Positions 45,011 through 55,623 are shown, counted from the stretch's first letter. The stretch: DNA of 64,000 bases from Rhododendron vialii (GCF_030253575.1 NC_080566.1:12479501-12543500); one strand, 5' to 3'. Numbers and translations are program-made. The notes: generated by a model from the letters alone, not told the origin.

Positions 45011-45794
45011 TTATACGAGAACATCCTCTCTCTATACAAAATATCCCAAAAGTATACTACTAATGGAAAGTTGAAAACTGTTAAAAAAACTATCAAGAAG
45101 ACATTAGTATCAATACCTATACAAGAGGGTATCGGGTTCAGCTTCGGGGTGATTTAAGGTGATTGCTATCGATACCATTTTGCACTGGTATCGATACCAA
45201 TCTGTTAAGACAACTTTTACTTGGCTGAACTTCACAGGCTCGCTCCAGACACTTCCGAATTCGGATTTGGGTGTTCTTTAGACCATTAGAAAGCTTGTTG
45301 AGTACTTTTTAACCCAAGTGATTTGGATTCAAAATAATTTGTACATCAAAAGATATGACAATTCTACCTTCAGCTGGTCAGAAAATGATTAGTTTTGGTA
45401 AAGTCCTCACATCTCCTTCAATTCCCTTGACCCTTGGGCGACCCAAGCAACCTCCAAACCTTTTTTTCATAACTTTTCGGGCACCACAACGGGGTGGCAC
45501 GTGGCCTTGGGCACTTGGTTGCACCCGGAGCATTCCTTGGCGTTCAAACGTGCCTTATTCACACGGTTTACCTGAAAATACTAAAAACACACCTTACGTG
45601 CAATATCGCATAAAAACTACATCATATATGTACAAAACACAACATACTAGAGGATTTAAGCACCAAGAGTCTACATTATTAGGTGTTTATCAGAGTCCCA
45701 AGCCAAGACCACTTGGTCAACCCCTTGGGTTTAATTACTTGGCCACTAGAAGAGTTCAAGTTTTGTTTTCGGTAATCATGTTTATTTCTTAATT

Positions 45795-46330
45795 CACTAA
45801 AAGAAATTTCACTTTTTCCGGCATTTCATAAATGCTATTAAAAGTTCAAAAAATGCCGGTAAAGAGTATTACTTGTATTTATTACAAATGCCGTCTAGAA
45901 GTGTGTCGGTAAAGATACAAATGCCGGGAAAAGTCTCTATAAATGACGGGAATAGTTGGACTCATTTGCCATATAAGACAAAATGCCACATGGGTGCCAC
46001 ATGGCGCTTGTGAGGCGACCATGTGGCACCCTTGTGGCGCACAAATTTTTTGAAGAAATGACTTACCTCAGGATTCGAACTCGTGACCTTTGCCTCGCAC
46101 ACGCTTGAGGCTACTAATTGGGCTAGGCACCATATTAGGTTGCCTTGCACAATGAAAAATATTTATATTATACAGAGATTTTTCCCGGCCTTTTTTTTTT
46201 GAACAAATGCCGGTAATAGTTTGGCGGGAAACTCGACTTTTGCAGACATTTTTTTAAACAAACGCCGGTAATAATTAATATTGGCTTTTTCGGCATTAAT
46301 TAAAATGCCGGGACCATTTTCCTTGTAGTG
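45795..46330. mobile_element. CACTA (En/Spm) non-autonomous element, 536 bp
   Basis: The left end is CACTAAAAGAAATTTC and the right end is the complement of CACTACAAGGAAAATGG. Flanks ATT and ATA are a 3 bp duplication with one mismatch. Subterminal ATGCCGG/CCGGCAT words repeat many times. The centre holds GTGGCGC-rich sequence and an antisense tRNA-like segment (about 46065-46135) with a GAGTTCGAATCC B-box-like word. Confidence 0.85.
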
Positions 46331-47394
46331 ATATTACTTGATTAAAGAATTAGGACTATTTTCAATTATAAATGGAGATGTAAGCGTAAGGGCATACGAA
46401 AGTGTTATTCACTCAACAAATAATTCTGGAGTTCTCTTTACATTCCTTGGTCAAGTAAGATTAGATCTAGAAAAATACATTTGTTAAAATTTTGTCAAAC
46501 TTATTTGTCTACCAGAATGATATCTAGTTGTTCGATCTTTCTCAATGATAACGCCCCAGTTTTTAAGAACGTTAATAAACATTTTCTCAAAATAATTTAA
46601 TTAACTAATATTGAAATTAACTTAATTAGCGGAAGAAAAGCCGATTACATATGAAATTGAAATACTTAGATCAGTTTTAAAATTATAATTACATTAGAGG
46701 AAATTTGAATTACATATTTAAGGAAATGAAACGAAGCCTCTAACAGTAAGGGCTTCAGGCTCAACGGACTCCTCTTCAACAACGGTGTCCTCGATACGGA
46801 AGTATGGCTCTTCTACTGCTTCTTCAACACCTCACGTACGTGAAATGTCAGGGTAACATAGGACTGTGAGTGAATGACACTCAAAGATAATCTCTAACCC
46901 GCTAACTCTTATATTATTTCACAGACTCAAGTGATAAACAAGGCAAATAATTGAAGTAGGATTGCGCACAACATGCATCATTGATTTTTTTATTTTTTCT
47001 AATCTTTAATTTATGCAACTTCCATGAATCTCAACCATTACTCCCCCGTTAACCACCAAACTAAGGCCATCACGTGATTCAACTCCCTTCAATTGCTTGA
47101 CCATCAAGGGGCCCAAAATAAAAAAGCTTAAGTTATATACTGAAACGGATTCATCTGCAACCAACACAAGAAGACTAAACAAAACCCCCGAGCAAGACTT
47201 TATTTCCTGGATGCCCCTATAAGTCATTAACTTGATCATATAGTGCATATCCACTCTTATCCGCCAACCATTCACCGATGCTAATCATGCAGTGACATAT
47301 TTTGGGTTCCAAGAACATCAGCATAGGGTCCTGTTGGCCACCGTTAAATAAAGGTGCGGCCAACGGGACTATAGATTGTCCACTTGTGTACGGG
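46331..47394. other. Upstream-type flank of a GT34 unit
   Basis: 46345-46720 matches 52610-53090. Beyond the short reading frame at 46718-46831, no gene is seen; 47000-47390 is not recognised. Confidence 0.5.
46718..46831 (-). pseudogene. Unrecognised C-terminal exon-like fragment, copy 1
   Basis: It reads GVEEAVEEPYFRIEDT then VVEEESVEPEALTVRGFVSF, P and TAA on the minus strand: acidic, 37 residues. Related copies lie at about 53050-53096 (end only) and 55516-55623. I do not recognise the family. The paralogue at 55.6 kb has an AG acceptor directly before its first codon, so this is probably the last exon of a gene duplicated with the array; here that position reads GAG rather than CAG. Confidence 0.4.
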
Positions 47395-48405
47395 GTTAAG
47401 TAGCTAAGGATGCAGAACAAAGTAACTGTCGTGTGTTTTGGGTCTTGTACAAAATAGTCCATGTTTAATTAATGGAGGGCTGTGTTTGTGGAAGTCAGGT
47501 GTTAACCAATTCGATCAATGTCTCCTCTGTTTCGACTGTAAGGAGTTCTTATTTTCTATGGAGTAATATGGTATTGCACCATTTTCTGCATCGTGAAAGG
47601 ATAGATGGCCACTCATACAGTAATAAATGGGATAACCAGTATATCAAATTTGGGATCGATTCTTGTGAAATAATCAAGGAATGGTTAAATATTGTGAAAT
47701 ATTGAACTCTCGAGCGTTTGAATTCTTAACGAAAGGCCAATGCTAATTGGTTGAGTTCTCAAATAATCTTGGACTATCTTTTGGTTGGATGCTAATTGGT
47801 TGAGTTCTCATGAAATAAGGCTGAGCATTACCTTTCTTTTCTTTTCCTTTTTTTTTTTTTTTTTTTTCTCTCTCTGTCGAATCTCAGAATGTAGGGCTTT
47901 CTGGCCCTCTTTCACCGTTAATACTGGAGAGGTATGAGCCGAAGTGAGGGAGCAAATTGACGCAAAGGTCGCAAAGTGGAGGAAGGAAGGAAAGGCAAAA
48001 GATTGTGCTTGCTGTCCTCTTCATTGATGAAGTAAACATGCTCGACATCGAGTGTTTTTCTTTCCTAAACTGGACTATAGAAAACGAGATAGAAGCGATA
48101 CTGGTTGTTGCCACTGTCAGGGCAGGGGTATCAGTGCAATCTGAGGCACAAACTATGAGCGCCCCCCCCCCCCCCGGTGTTCCAATTGATATTATTGATA
48201 GAGTGGGTGATCATTCGATCAACAGCGTCATCTCTACACAGCTGCACACAAAAGAATATATCCGTATAATTCTACCCCTATCTTCATCAACTAAACTTTT
48301 GCATCTCCAGACATCTCCATATCTTCCTCTTGGCACCTAATGTCAAGAATTTTTATTTATTTTTTGATCGGCATAATGTCAAGAATATTACGGATATCTT
48401 CTTTT
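47395..48405 (+). pseudogene. RUVBL2 fragment (intron 2 end plus exon 3), broken and partly inverted
   Basis: 47395-47887 matches the end of RUVBL2 intron 2 (about 12645-13215), and from 47888 the sequence matches exon 3. LFIDEV, with [11 protein letters not shown] close by, is still readable, but frameshifts, a run of 15 C near 48163 and stops destroy the frame. At about 48272 the copy turns round: 48272-48350 and 48374-48405 are the reverse complement of exon 3 from about 13640 back to 13545. A 23 bp T-rich insertion between 13 bp duplications interrupts the inverted part. It lies just downstream of GT34 gene 5, as RUVBL2 lies downstream of gene 1. Confidence 0.88.
48338..48386. repeat. Micro-insertion between 13 bp duplications
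   Basis: TAATGTCAAGAAT occurs at 48338-48350 and 48374-48386. The 23 bp between is T-rich and ends GATCGGCA. The RUVBL2 exon 3 original has no such interruption, so this is an insertion with target duplication. Confidence 0.85.
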
Positions 48406-48567
48406 GAGGAGTATTTTAATTCTGATCATGCTTATCACCGAGTGTTTTCTGATCATGTTTAACATGGATGAGAAAAGAGATAAAATTCAAAAATCAAACA
48501 ATCAAAGGAGTATTTTCTAATAATGCTTAGCATGGATGAGCAAAATAGGATACGTGGGAGGCACTTT

Positions 48568-49905
48568 CTATTTCTCCTTATTGTAAGAAGAAACACCAAA
48601 GGGCAGAGGGTAAACGGAGGAGGCATTCAGGAGGTCTGGACGTACGAAACCGTAGTTGCGAAGCACCTGATTATCAGCAAAATTCAAAGCCTTTTCCATC
48701 CCGTTCGAGCATTGACCCTCTGAGTAGCCCCACTGCCCACTACATGGCCTACAGGCTGTAAAATGCGTGATAAACGGCCGTTTTCTTCCACCGCCACTTT
48801 TGTTGGCAAACGCCTCTCTCATCACCCCTGCATAGTGCTCGCTCACCTTCTCCGCATGTCGTCTCCGCAACTCCGTCACCCCTTTCTCTATGCTTGCGTA
48901 GTTGTCGCTAATAGTATCCAATGATTTGACGATTTCAACCCAATACCCACTTAAGTCGTAATGATACTCTAAATAAATCTTATTCCCAAATTTCTCCTTC
49001 TCTTTCAATAGCAAATAAACCAAAGCTGACTGATCGTCAGATTCTGGGTCTGTCTTGTCAGTCATTGTCGATGTCAAGATCTGACCCCACTTTTCATAGT
49101 TTGGAGTTTGTGGGCCCATCCCGGCCCATACCTCCAAAAACTCCATCGACCATTGACAGTTTCGGATGAAAAACACACCGGCGTTAACCCCGCCCCAACT
49201 CTTCTCCTTGTAGACCTTATCGGGAAATCCGGGCACCACGAGATTATGGTCCTTATACTTCTCCAACGGCAGCTTAAAATCCATATCAGTAAATACTGCA
49301 TCCGAGTCAACCCAAAAGATCCACTCAGCCTCCGGATGGGCCAACATAGTTGCCCGAAGCACGGGCATTTTTACCCACCAGCTGACCATTTTTGGGTGCA
49401 AAAATGCGTTGCTGTAGAAGATATCGTAGCCATGGATCCGACAGTAATCCACCTTGTTCTTGAAAAACCTCAAGTTCAAATGATCTCCAATCGGATCCTT
49501 ACATGGCGACGGCTGCGATCCGGTCACCACAAAAACCCGGTCCTCTGCTCCGGCGGCAAATGACCGATGATGCTTCAGCCACTCCCTTCTCTTGTCGTCC
49601 CAGTTCGTGACTGGATTCCCTATCTCATAACTCAGGGCCGGGTCGTCGTAGAACGTTTGGTCGGCCGGGTCGTGGCCCAGGTTAAGGCCTTGATCACTCA
49701 CGATGGCGCAATCTTTCGTAGCTGCAGTGTCTTTTCCCGGCGATACCGTCCTCTTAGCTACGTCAAACATGTTGGGATAACTAGTGAAAGGTGAAAAACT
49801 CCAAAGCAGCATAAACAGAGCCACCCCTGCTACGCCTATGAAAATGGGTTTGCTCGAACCTATGAGTTTCTCCATTTTCGCAACTGTTACAATTGCTCTA
49901 CCCAT
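48568..49905 (-). CDS. GT34 glycosyltransferase, array gene 5 (mosaic)
   Basis: Single-exon, 445 residues from the ATG at 49905 (the codon two positions upstream is TTG). Anchor at about 20-37, DxD at D200-S-D202, SDDQSALVYLLL and ITHFTACRPCSGQWGY intact. The first 55 residues (WSFSPFTSYPNMFDVAKRTV) follow the gene 1/2 type and lack the 10-residue tail insertion, whereas the rest (GNPVTNWD, HGYDIFYSNA, NLVVPGFPDK, GQWGYSEGQC) follows the gene 3/4 type. That pattern suggests gene conversion or unequal crossing-over within the array. The unit's 3' neighbour is the RUVBL2 pseudogene fragment. Confidence 0.93.
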   Translation of the reverse strand: MGRAIVTVAKMEKLIGSSKPIFIGVAGVALFMLLWSFSPFTSYPNMFDVAKRTVSPGKDTAATKDCAIVSDQGLNLGHDPADQTFYDDPALSYEIGNPVTNWDDKRREWLKHHRSFAAGAEDRVFVVTGSQPSPCKDPIGDHLNLRFFKNKVDYCRIHGYDIFYSNAFLHPKMVSWWVKMPVLRATMLAHPEAEWIFWVDSDAVFTDMDFKLPLEKYKDHNLVVPGFPDKVYKEKSWGGVNAGVFFIRNCQWSMEFLEVWAGMGPQTPNYEKWGQILTSTMTDKTDPESDDQSALVYLLLKEKEKFGNKIYLEYHYDLSGYWVEIVKSLDTISDNYASIEKGVTELRRRHAEKVSEHYAGVMREAFANKSGGGRKRPFITHFTACRPCSGQWGYSEGQCSNGMEKALNFADNQVLRNYGFVRPDLLNASSVYPLPFGVSSYNKEK

Positions 49906-50118
49906 ACCCAATTCCTCCTGAAATTAAAATCAGAGAGGATTCTTGGACTCAATTATAATTTATAAGTCATTCAAAACAGAGAGGCCAAGAATTGCCTCAT
50001 GAATGAGTAATTCCAGAGAGAAAGTAATTGAGACCTTAGGAGGAAGGGAATCAGTAGAGGGGAAAGAGACGGAGGCTATCGGTTGACTATTCATCCATAT
50101 GATATGCCTTCCAATATA
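49906..50118 (-). promoter_or_regulatory. Promoter region of GT34 gene 5
   Basis: The conserved upstream phrase (AGAGAGGATTCTTGGACTCA complement) is present. The TATA-like position reads GATGAATAG on the minus strand (about 50085-50093), one base off the GATAAATAG form of genes 3 and 4. Confidence 0.35.
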
Positions 50119-50465
50119 TTTCCTCCGTCCCAATTTACTTGTCTTAGTTTTATTTTAATTCGATAAAAAAATTAGTTATATTTTTAAATTGGTAATAAAT
50201 TTTATATCCAATATGATCTTGTTTGATAGATCTCGATTTGTTCTATAATATTCCCTCCGTCCCATAATATTTGTCCGGTCCGCAAAACAGAGACGTAAAA
50301 ATAATACAATTTTTGTAAGAAAAGTTGAAAAAAAATTTAATAATTTACTAGATCTTGACGAGTTCTTTTAACTTATGAAAAAAATTTGAATTTTTTCTTG
50401 AAAGAAATACATTATTTTATAGTCCTTGTTTTGCGGACCGGACAAATATTATAAGACGGAGGGAG
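50119..50465. mobile_element. Stowaway MITE at 50251-50465 beside a one-ended relative
   Basis: 50251-50465 has ends TTCCCTCCGTCCC and GACGGAGGGAG with TA flanks. 50119-50248 starts TTCCTCCGTCCC but has no matching right end; similar one-ended sequence occurs at about 55776-55900. Confidence 0.8.
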
Positions 50466-51123
50466 TACAATGTTTTCAAAATTACGTAAAACATTATAAA
50501 TTACAATATATAATCAATTGAAAAGTGACACGAACCCCCAAAAGTGATAATTAAAGTGGGACGGGGGTACTAATAGGGAAATTCACAACTGTAAAAGTAA
50601 AACAGAATAAATCTTCCTCAGAATGAAATGGGAATCAGGATAATCTCTGAAAAAAAAATTAAAAAAAAATCCAAATGGCCGATCTGTCTCAATGCTACCA
50701 AAATTTTCTATTTCTAACGTGGTTCTCTTCTTTTTTTTTTTTTATCAGCAACGTGGTTTTCTTTACATAGTCGACAAGCGATGGGTGCAAACCCAATGTG
50801 TGTGCTTCTACCTAGAAAACTGCCCTTTTTTTAAGCCTTAAAAAAGCATCTCTGACTCGTCCCTAAAGCTCTAAAATGGATATGACATATTGAAAGAAAA
50901 TTTTGTAATTTATCTCTTTTTTTCTTCAATATTATGTATTTTATGAGAAAATCTTAGAAGAATTTAAAATTTTGGTCTCCGGAGGTGGAATCTCTATTTT
51001 TGGAGAACCAAAAGTAAATTTGTAGAACAATTAGGGAGTAGTTACTTGAATCATGCGTTTACATTTTTGTCCTTATAGTTACTGAGGACATATGCAAAAC
51101 AGAATGTAAATTTTTGTCCTTTC
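50466..51123. other. Upstream flank of GT34 gene 5
   Basis: No gene. 50570-50830 matches upstream flanks of genes 3 and 4. An imperfect 14 bp duplication AACGTGGTTCTCTT / AACGTGGTTTTCTT flanks a T-rich filler at 50716-50762. Confidence 0.5.
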
Positions 51124-51139
51124 TTATATGTCCAATTAG

Positions 51140-51334
51140 AACTAATTGAGACTAGCTCAGTTGGCTAGGTCTCTTGTATTTCACTAGGAGCTCAGGAGTT
51201 TGAGTCTTTCCACCTGCGTATGAGTACATACGCATTCTTTCCTTTGGATTTGTTGAGGTTATTTATCTCGTGAATGGGATGTAGTGTCCCGTGGTTTATA
51301 TTTTGTACTTCATACCGTTTGGCCAAAAAACAAA
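51140..51334 (+). mobile_element. tRNA-derived SINE with a 16 bp target duplication
   Basis: The A-box-like TAGCTCAGTTGG is at 51153-51164, the B-box-like GAGTTTGAGTC at 51196-51206, and the 3' end is A-rich (GGCCAAAAAACAAA). It is bounded by perfect 16 bp copies of TTATATGTCCAATTAG (51124-51139 and 51335-51350). Confidence 0.92.
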
Positions 51335-51350
51335 TTATATGTCCAATTAG

Positions 51351-52349
51351 GGAAGTTAAAAATGTGAGCCAGCTTCATCTTTTTATCCCACCAAAAAAGG
51401 CTCTCGCTTTTGATGTAGGACAAGAATTTAGGAGATTTCAATTATATGAAAACTTTATTTTTAGGAATTATTTGTTTTAGAAATTCTTCTTTAAATGCCA
51501 CTTGTTTAGGCATATTTCTTTCAGTCTTTTAATTTTATTAACCTTGGTTTCCAAGTATTGTTTTGCTTGGTTTCCACTCTGAGTAATAACCTTATTCTAA
51601 GAATCCTACTAGGATAAATAAGGGTGTAAGTTATACAATTATTCAAGTTCTTACATCAATAATATTTTAGAGTTTCTCTATCTTCTTGTGGACTCAAGAA
51701 CAACTCGTAGATTCGAGTACCTATCTCATTTGAATTAGTACGCTAACTAATCTCTCGTGAATTTCGTTGCATCAACTTCATATATTATAATTGATTGTAT
51801 TCAAATTTCCTTAGCCAATGATTTTTACACACTCTTCTTTGTGATATATGCACAACCTTTTTCTTTTCTTTGTTTGTCTTGTTTTAAAACTTCTATGCAT
51901 AATTTTTTCACTATAAAACAAAAGAAGCCGTGCTCCATCAAAAAAGGGGAGTGGTTCAAGCATAAAAAAAGAAAGTGTGAAAATCATTTTCCGTTTCATA
52001 TTGATTAAAAAAAAAAAAAAACCTTATTATGATAACGGACTTGGTAGTAAAGAAAATATTATTTGAATCAAGGCATGGTCGGTGATCGAGGTCGTCATGC
52101 ATATAATAACATGGGTTAGTGATGACTTATTATTCCTAAATATATATATAATTGTGCTTTTTTCCCTTAATGTGTGGATCGTGTAATTAATTATTCGAAG
52201 CATACCTTACGTCACATCTACGATGTACAGCATAGCACGTTGGTATTAGTCAACCATGTCTTGTCTAGCTCGCTAGCTGTAAATAACATGATTAAGTTTA
52301 AGTGAGATATAAATAGTAGTAGTATGAATTAAGCTTCCGTAATTATGTA
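51351..52349. other. Intergenic stretch, no gene
   Basis: AT-rich. 52030-52330 matches the flank at 41690-41950. A short A-run follows 52007. Nothing else is recognised. Confidence 0.45.
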
Positions 52350-52597
52350 CTCCATCCGTTCCAATTTAAATGATCCTTATAAGAAACCATGTAACTTTGA
52401 CCTCAAAGGCTCAAATGAATCGTATTTTTCCTAATATTTTCCGAACTTTTTTGTACCGTTGAAAAGTACGTACTCACTGAGATCGTTTGAACGGTGTAAA
52501 AAAAACAAAAATGAAAAATTAATTCAAGAAGTACTTATATTTTAGGTCAAAGTTACACAATCTCTCAAATGGAGCATTTAAATTGGATCAGAAGGAG
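52350..52597. mobile_element. Diverged Stowaway-like MITE
   Basis: The ends CTCCATCCGTTCC and ...CAGAAGGAG are diverged forms of the Stowaway terminus, with TA on both sides. Confidence 0.75.
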
Positions 52598-52864
52598 TAT
52601 ATTTCTAACTTGATTATAGAATTCAGGACTATTTTCACTCAACAAATAAATCTGGAGTTCTCTTTACATTCCTTGGTTGTTCTAGCTAGGTGTTCTTCAT
52701 TAATTTTTGCAGTGGATTCGAGAGTCCATATATAGGCTAGGTAAAGTAAGATTTGATCTAGAAAAATACATTTGTTAAAATTTTATCAAACTTATTTGTC
52801 TTCTAGAATGATAACATGCAAGTTGTTCTTCCTCGATCAACTATAATGCCGATTTTCAAGAACG

Positions 52865-52911
52865 TTTATAAACATTTTCTTTTTTTTGATCCGCATTTAT
52901 AAACATTTTCT
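52865..52911. repeat. Micro-insertion between 16 bp duplications
   Basis: TTTATAAACATTTTCT occurs at 52865-52880 and 52896-52911, with the 15 bp filler TTTTTTTGATCCGCA between. Paralogous flanks at about 26573 and 46566 have one copy and no filler. Confidence 0.85.
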
Positions 52912-53096
52912 GATCATGATAGTTTGATTAATTACTTAATAGTGAAATTAACTTAATTAGCATAAGCAAATCCGATTACATATGAAATTGAAATACTTAG
53001 ATCAGTTTTAAAATTATGATTACATTCGTGGAAATTTAAATTACGTACATTTAAGGAAATGGAACAAATCCTCTAACAGTAAGGGCTTCAGGCTTC

Positions 53097-53167
53097 AATG
53101 GGTTTGCTCGGGCCTATGAATTTCTCCATTTTTCGCAACTGTTTCAGTCACTCTGCCCACACCCATT
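53097..53167 (-). pseudogene. Relic of a seventh GT34 gene: promoter and first ~20 codons
   Basis: On the minus strand the ATG at 53167 opens MGVGRVTETVAK, then one extra base in an A-run shifts the frame just before the MEK methionine. The homology continues to the GPSKP codons and stops at 53097, where it is fused to the acidic exon-like fragment. Upstream (53168-53360) the usual GT34 promoter flank is present, including a GATAAATAATC word. Confidence 0.88.
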
Positions 53168-53804
53168 TTCTGGATGAGTAATTCTAGATTTAGTAATTGA
53201 TACCACAAGAGGAATGAGAATCTCAGTAGGGAAAAGAGATGGAGGCTATCAGTTGATTATTTATCAATACTCCTCAGAAGTCAGAATACGAAGTGGATCA
53301 GCCAGGATCCTCTCTGATTTAACAGAAAAGAAAAAAAAATGCAAATGGACGATCTGTCTCAGTTCTATCAAAGTGTCCTTAATTGTCTTGGAGAATACTA
53401 CTTAATACAGTGTCTTTCTTTTCTTTCTTTTTTTGAAACTCACTAATATAGTGTCTAACTACCTATAACTTCAGTTTTATGAAGTTAGAACTTCAATTGG
53501 GTTGGTTGGAATCTCCCATTTTCGAGGGAGAGTTGCCAACAACAATTATTTGCAATCAAATAGCCATATAAAAAGTGATTCGTGACTTGAGTTGAACATA
53601 TAGTAATATGGGTTGGTGACGCGTGAACAACAATTATTCAGTAAAATAAGGTTAATTTGTTTGTCGGTGTGCGGTTATGATGAAGGAGAAGTTGCGTAAC
53701 CTTTGAAGAAAACCCATTTCATATCGATACTAAACAGAGAGTTAACTGGTACTATTAGTCATCCATGTCTAGATGTACATAACTTGATAAAGGAGATAAA
53801 TAAC

Positions 53805-53842
<38 letters not shown>
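53168..53842. other. Upstream flank of the GT34 relic, ending in (TA)n
   Basis: 53450-53720 matches the gene 1 and gene 2 upstream flanks. 53401-53456 holds an imperfect duplication around a T-rich filler. A (TA)n run occupies about 53810-53842. Confidence 0.55.
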
Positions 53843-53846
<4 letters not shown>

Positions 53847-55144
53847 TATTTGCAAGGACACCCTTTCAACTATCACGTTTTATCAACATGATCCTCTCAC
53901 GTTTAAAACTCATCAACCTCACCCCCCTTAACTTTCATTTTCCATCAACTCCACCCCCTTTGCTCACTTTCTTTAAAAATTTGGATGGAAACGAATGAAA
54001 AGACTAAGTTACCCCTTGTTACATTAAAAAATGATTTTAGATATTTACGAACTCATATCGGAACTCACTTCACCTCCACCACAAACCCCATCTCTGGCAC
54101 CGTCAAACCACCATAATTAACCATTTTAAGAACAAATTTGATCACAAATCACTTTTTCAACCATACCTAACCTTACAACCTCTACTCCACTACTCCCCTG
54201 CTCCGCCGTTGCCGCACCACCTCTACTCCGCCGCTACTCCGCCATTGCCAATGCTGTTACCCTCTGCATCACCACCGCAAACCCTAGCCCCAAGCCTCCG
54301 CAAGCACCTATGCTAGTCAAATTGCTGCCAACCACCCAAAACATCTAGTACAGCATCACCTACACCACCACCACCGCTGCCTCAATTGTCACCCCTAGCC
54401 GAGCTCCACCACGGCCCTTGAAACTAGCACTAAAAACTAAAGCCCCTAATCCAGCGCTGCTTTGCTACAGCCCTTCAAAACCCCACCCTCGCTGCTACTC
54501 AAACCCCCCCGCCAGATCTAAACAACCACACCCAACCTCTAAACCTAGAAAAAAAAAACCCAGATCAAAACCTTCCTAAACCACCGCCACCACCGCGGCA
54601 ACCCTCCTAAATCGTCGCTGTTGGTACAGCCCCATAAAAACCCCACCCTCTCTGCTATAGTCTCTTAAGCCCCACTGCCATCTCCACCATCCACACCCAA
54701 ACTCAGATGAACAACCCCAAATCAAAACCTTCCCACGGCAACCCCTTAAGCCGCCGTCACCGCTACATCCCTCAATTAGACCTCAGAACCCCATATCTTA
54801 AATCGCCGCCGCTGCAAACGCCTCACCAACCACGCCTAGCCATCACCCACCAAAACCCTTTCGTTGCCGAATCCCCTTTGCCGGTGGTGGTGGTCTTTCG
54901 TGTAGAGAGAGTAGTAGAGAGGAGGGGTGTTTTACGGTTTGAGGGATATTTTAGGGTTAAATTTATTTTTCCATCCAAGTTAGCTTTTTTCTGTCCAAAA
55001 TCTTAACTTTTCTTAACAGATTTGGATGGAAAGGGTGGAGTTGATGGAAAATGAAAGTTGATGGGGTAAGGTTGATGAGTTTTAAACATGAAGTGGTCAT
55101 GTTGACAAAACGTGATAGTTGAATGAGTGTTCTTGCAATAACCC
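53843..55144. mobile_element. TIR element with a C-rich interior, in a TA run
   Basis: Inverted ends of roughly 140 bp begin GGGTTATT(T)GCAAG. It lies between TA runs, so target duplication cannot be judged. The general design resembles the MULE-like element at 20561. 54160-54900 is unusually C-rich with many CCACCACC/GCCGC words; minus- or plus-strand frames there are not convincing genes, but the composition differs from the surroundings. Confidence 0.7.
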
Positions 55145-55193
55145 ATATATATAAGATAGAAACACTTACGGCTTTCAAATTACATTAAAAGAA

Positions 55194-55516
55194 GGGGGCG
55201 ACTATTCTCAGCCCTGTATTTTCTCCCTTAGTCCACTATATTTCGGTAAATAGTTATTGAAAATCATACATAACATTTCGGTAAATAGATGTTGAAAACA
55301 AGATTATATTTCGGTAACGACATGTCGAAAATATGTTCAACATTCGATAAACAACTGCCGAACATACATTTTCGGTAAATATCTGTTGAAAAAAATATTA
55401 TATTTCGGTAATTGTATGCTGAAAATGTATCTCAATTTCGGTAACTAACTGTCGAGTATAATTGAAAATTTTTAACGGGCTAAGGAAGAAAATACGGAGC
55501 TACGAAAAATCGCCTC
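55194..55516. mobile_element. 323 bp MITE with internal TTTCGGTAA repeats
   Basis: Ends pair over about 36 bp (CTGTATTTTCT and the complement of GAAAATACGGAG). Flanks TAAAAGAA at 55186-55193 and 55517-55524 are a perfect 8 bp duplication. The interior has about seven TTTCGGTAA/ATTCGATAA units spaced 40-50 bp apart. Confidence 0.8.
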
Positions 55517-55623
55517 TAAAAGAAATGAAACAAAGCCTGTAAAGGTTCCAGGCCATGAGACTCCTCTGCAGCAACGGTGTCCTCGGTCTGGAAGAACAGC
55601 TCTTCACCTGCTTCTTCAACGCC
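55516..55623 (-). pseudogene. Unrecognised C-terminal exon-like fragment, copy 3
   Basis: Minus strand, 35 residues starting GVEEAGEELFFQTEDTVAAE and ending HFF, stop TAG. It follows ...CCACCAG, a plausible acceptor. Related to 46718-46831. The stop codon overlaps the target duplication of the MITE at 55194, so the original C-terminus may have been altered by that insertion. Confidence 0.4.

Larger units (their letters stand above)
42990..45700 (-). mobile_element. Probable non-coding retroelement remnant
   Basis: 42990-43860 and 45010-45700 look like two halves of one dispersed element split by the Tourist-like element (words such as ATCGTACCACAGGGAAT near 43093-43109 and TTAGGTGTTTATCAGAG near 45680). 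The style matches untranslated parts of plant LTR elements. No protein motif was found, so class and ends are guesses. Confidence 0.35.

Noticed and set aside
45355-45792. 145-residue ORF as a gene
   Set aside because: It lies in a probable retroelement untranslated region, has no domain, and runs into the duplicated GT34 flank.
46065-46135. A real tRNA gene (also at 61845-61910)
   Set aside because: Only A- and B-box-like words are seen; no acceptor stem pairs, and both lie inside CACTA elements at the same relative place.
54707-55006. 99-residue basic ORF as a gene
   Set aside because: It lies across the interior and right arm of a TIR element, with no recognisable domain.
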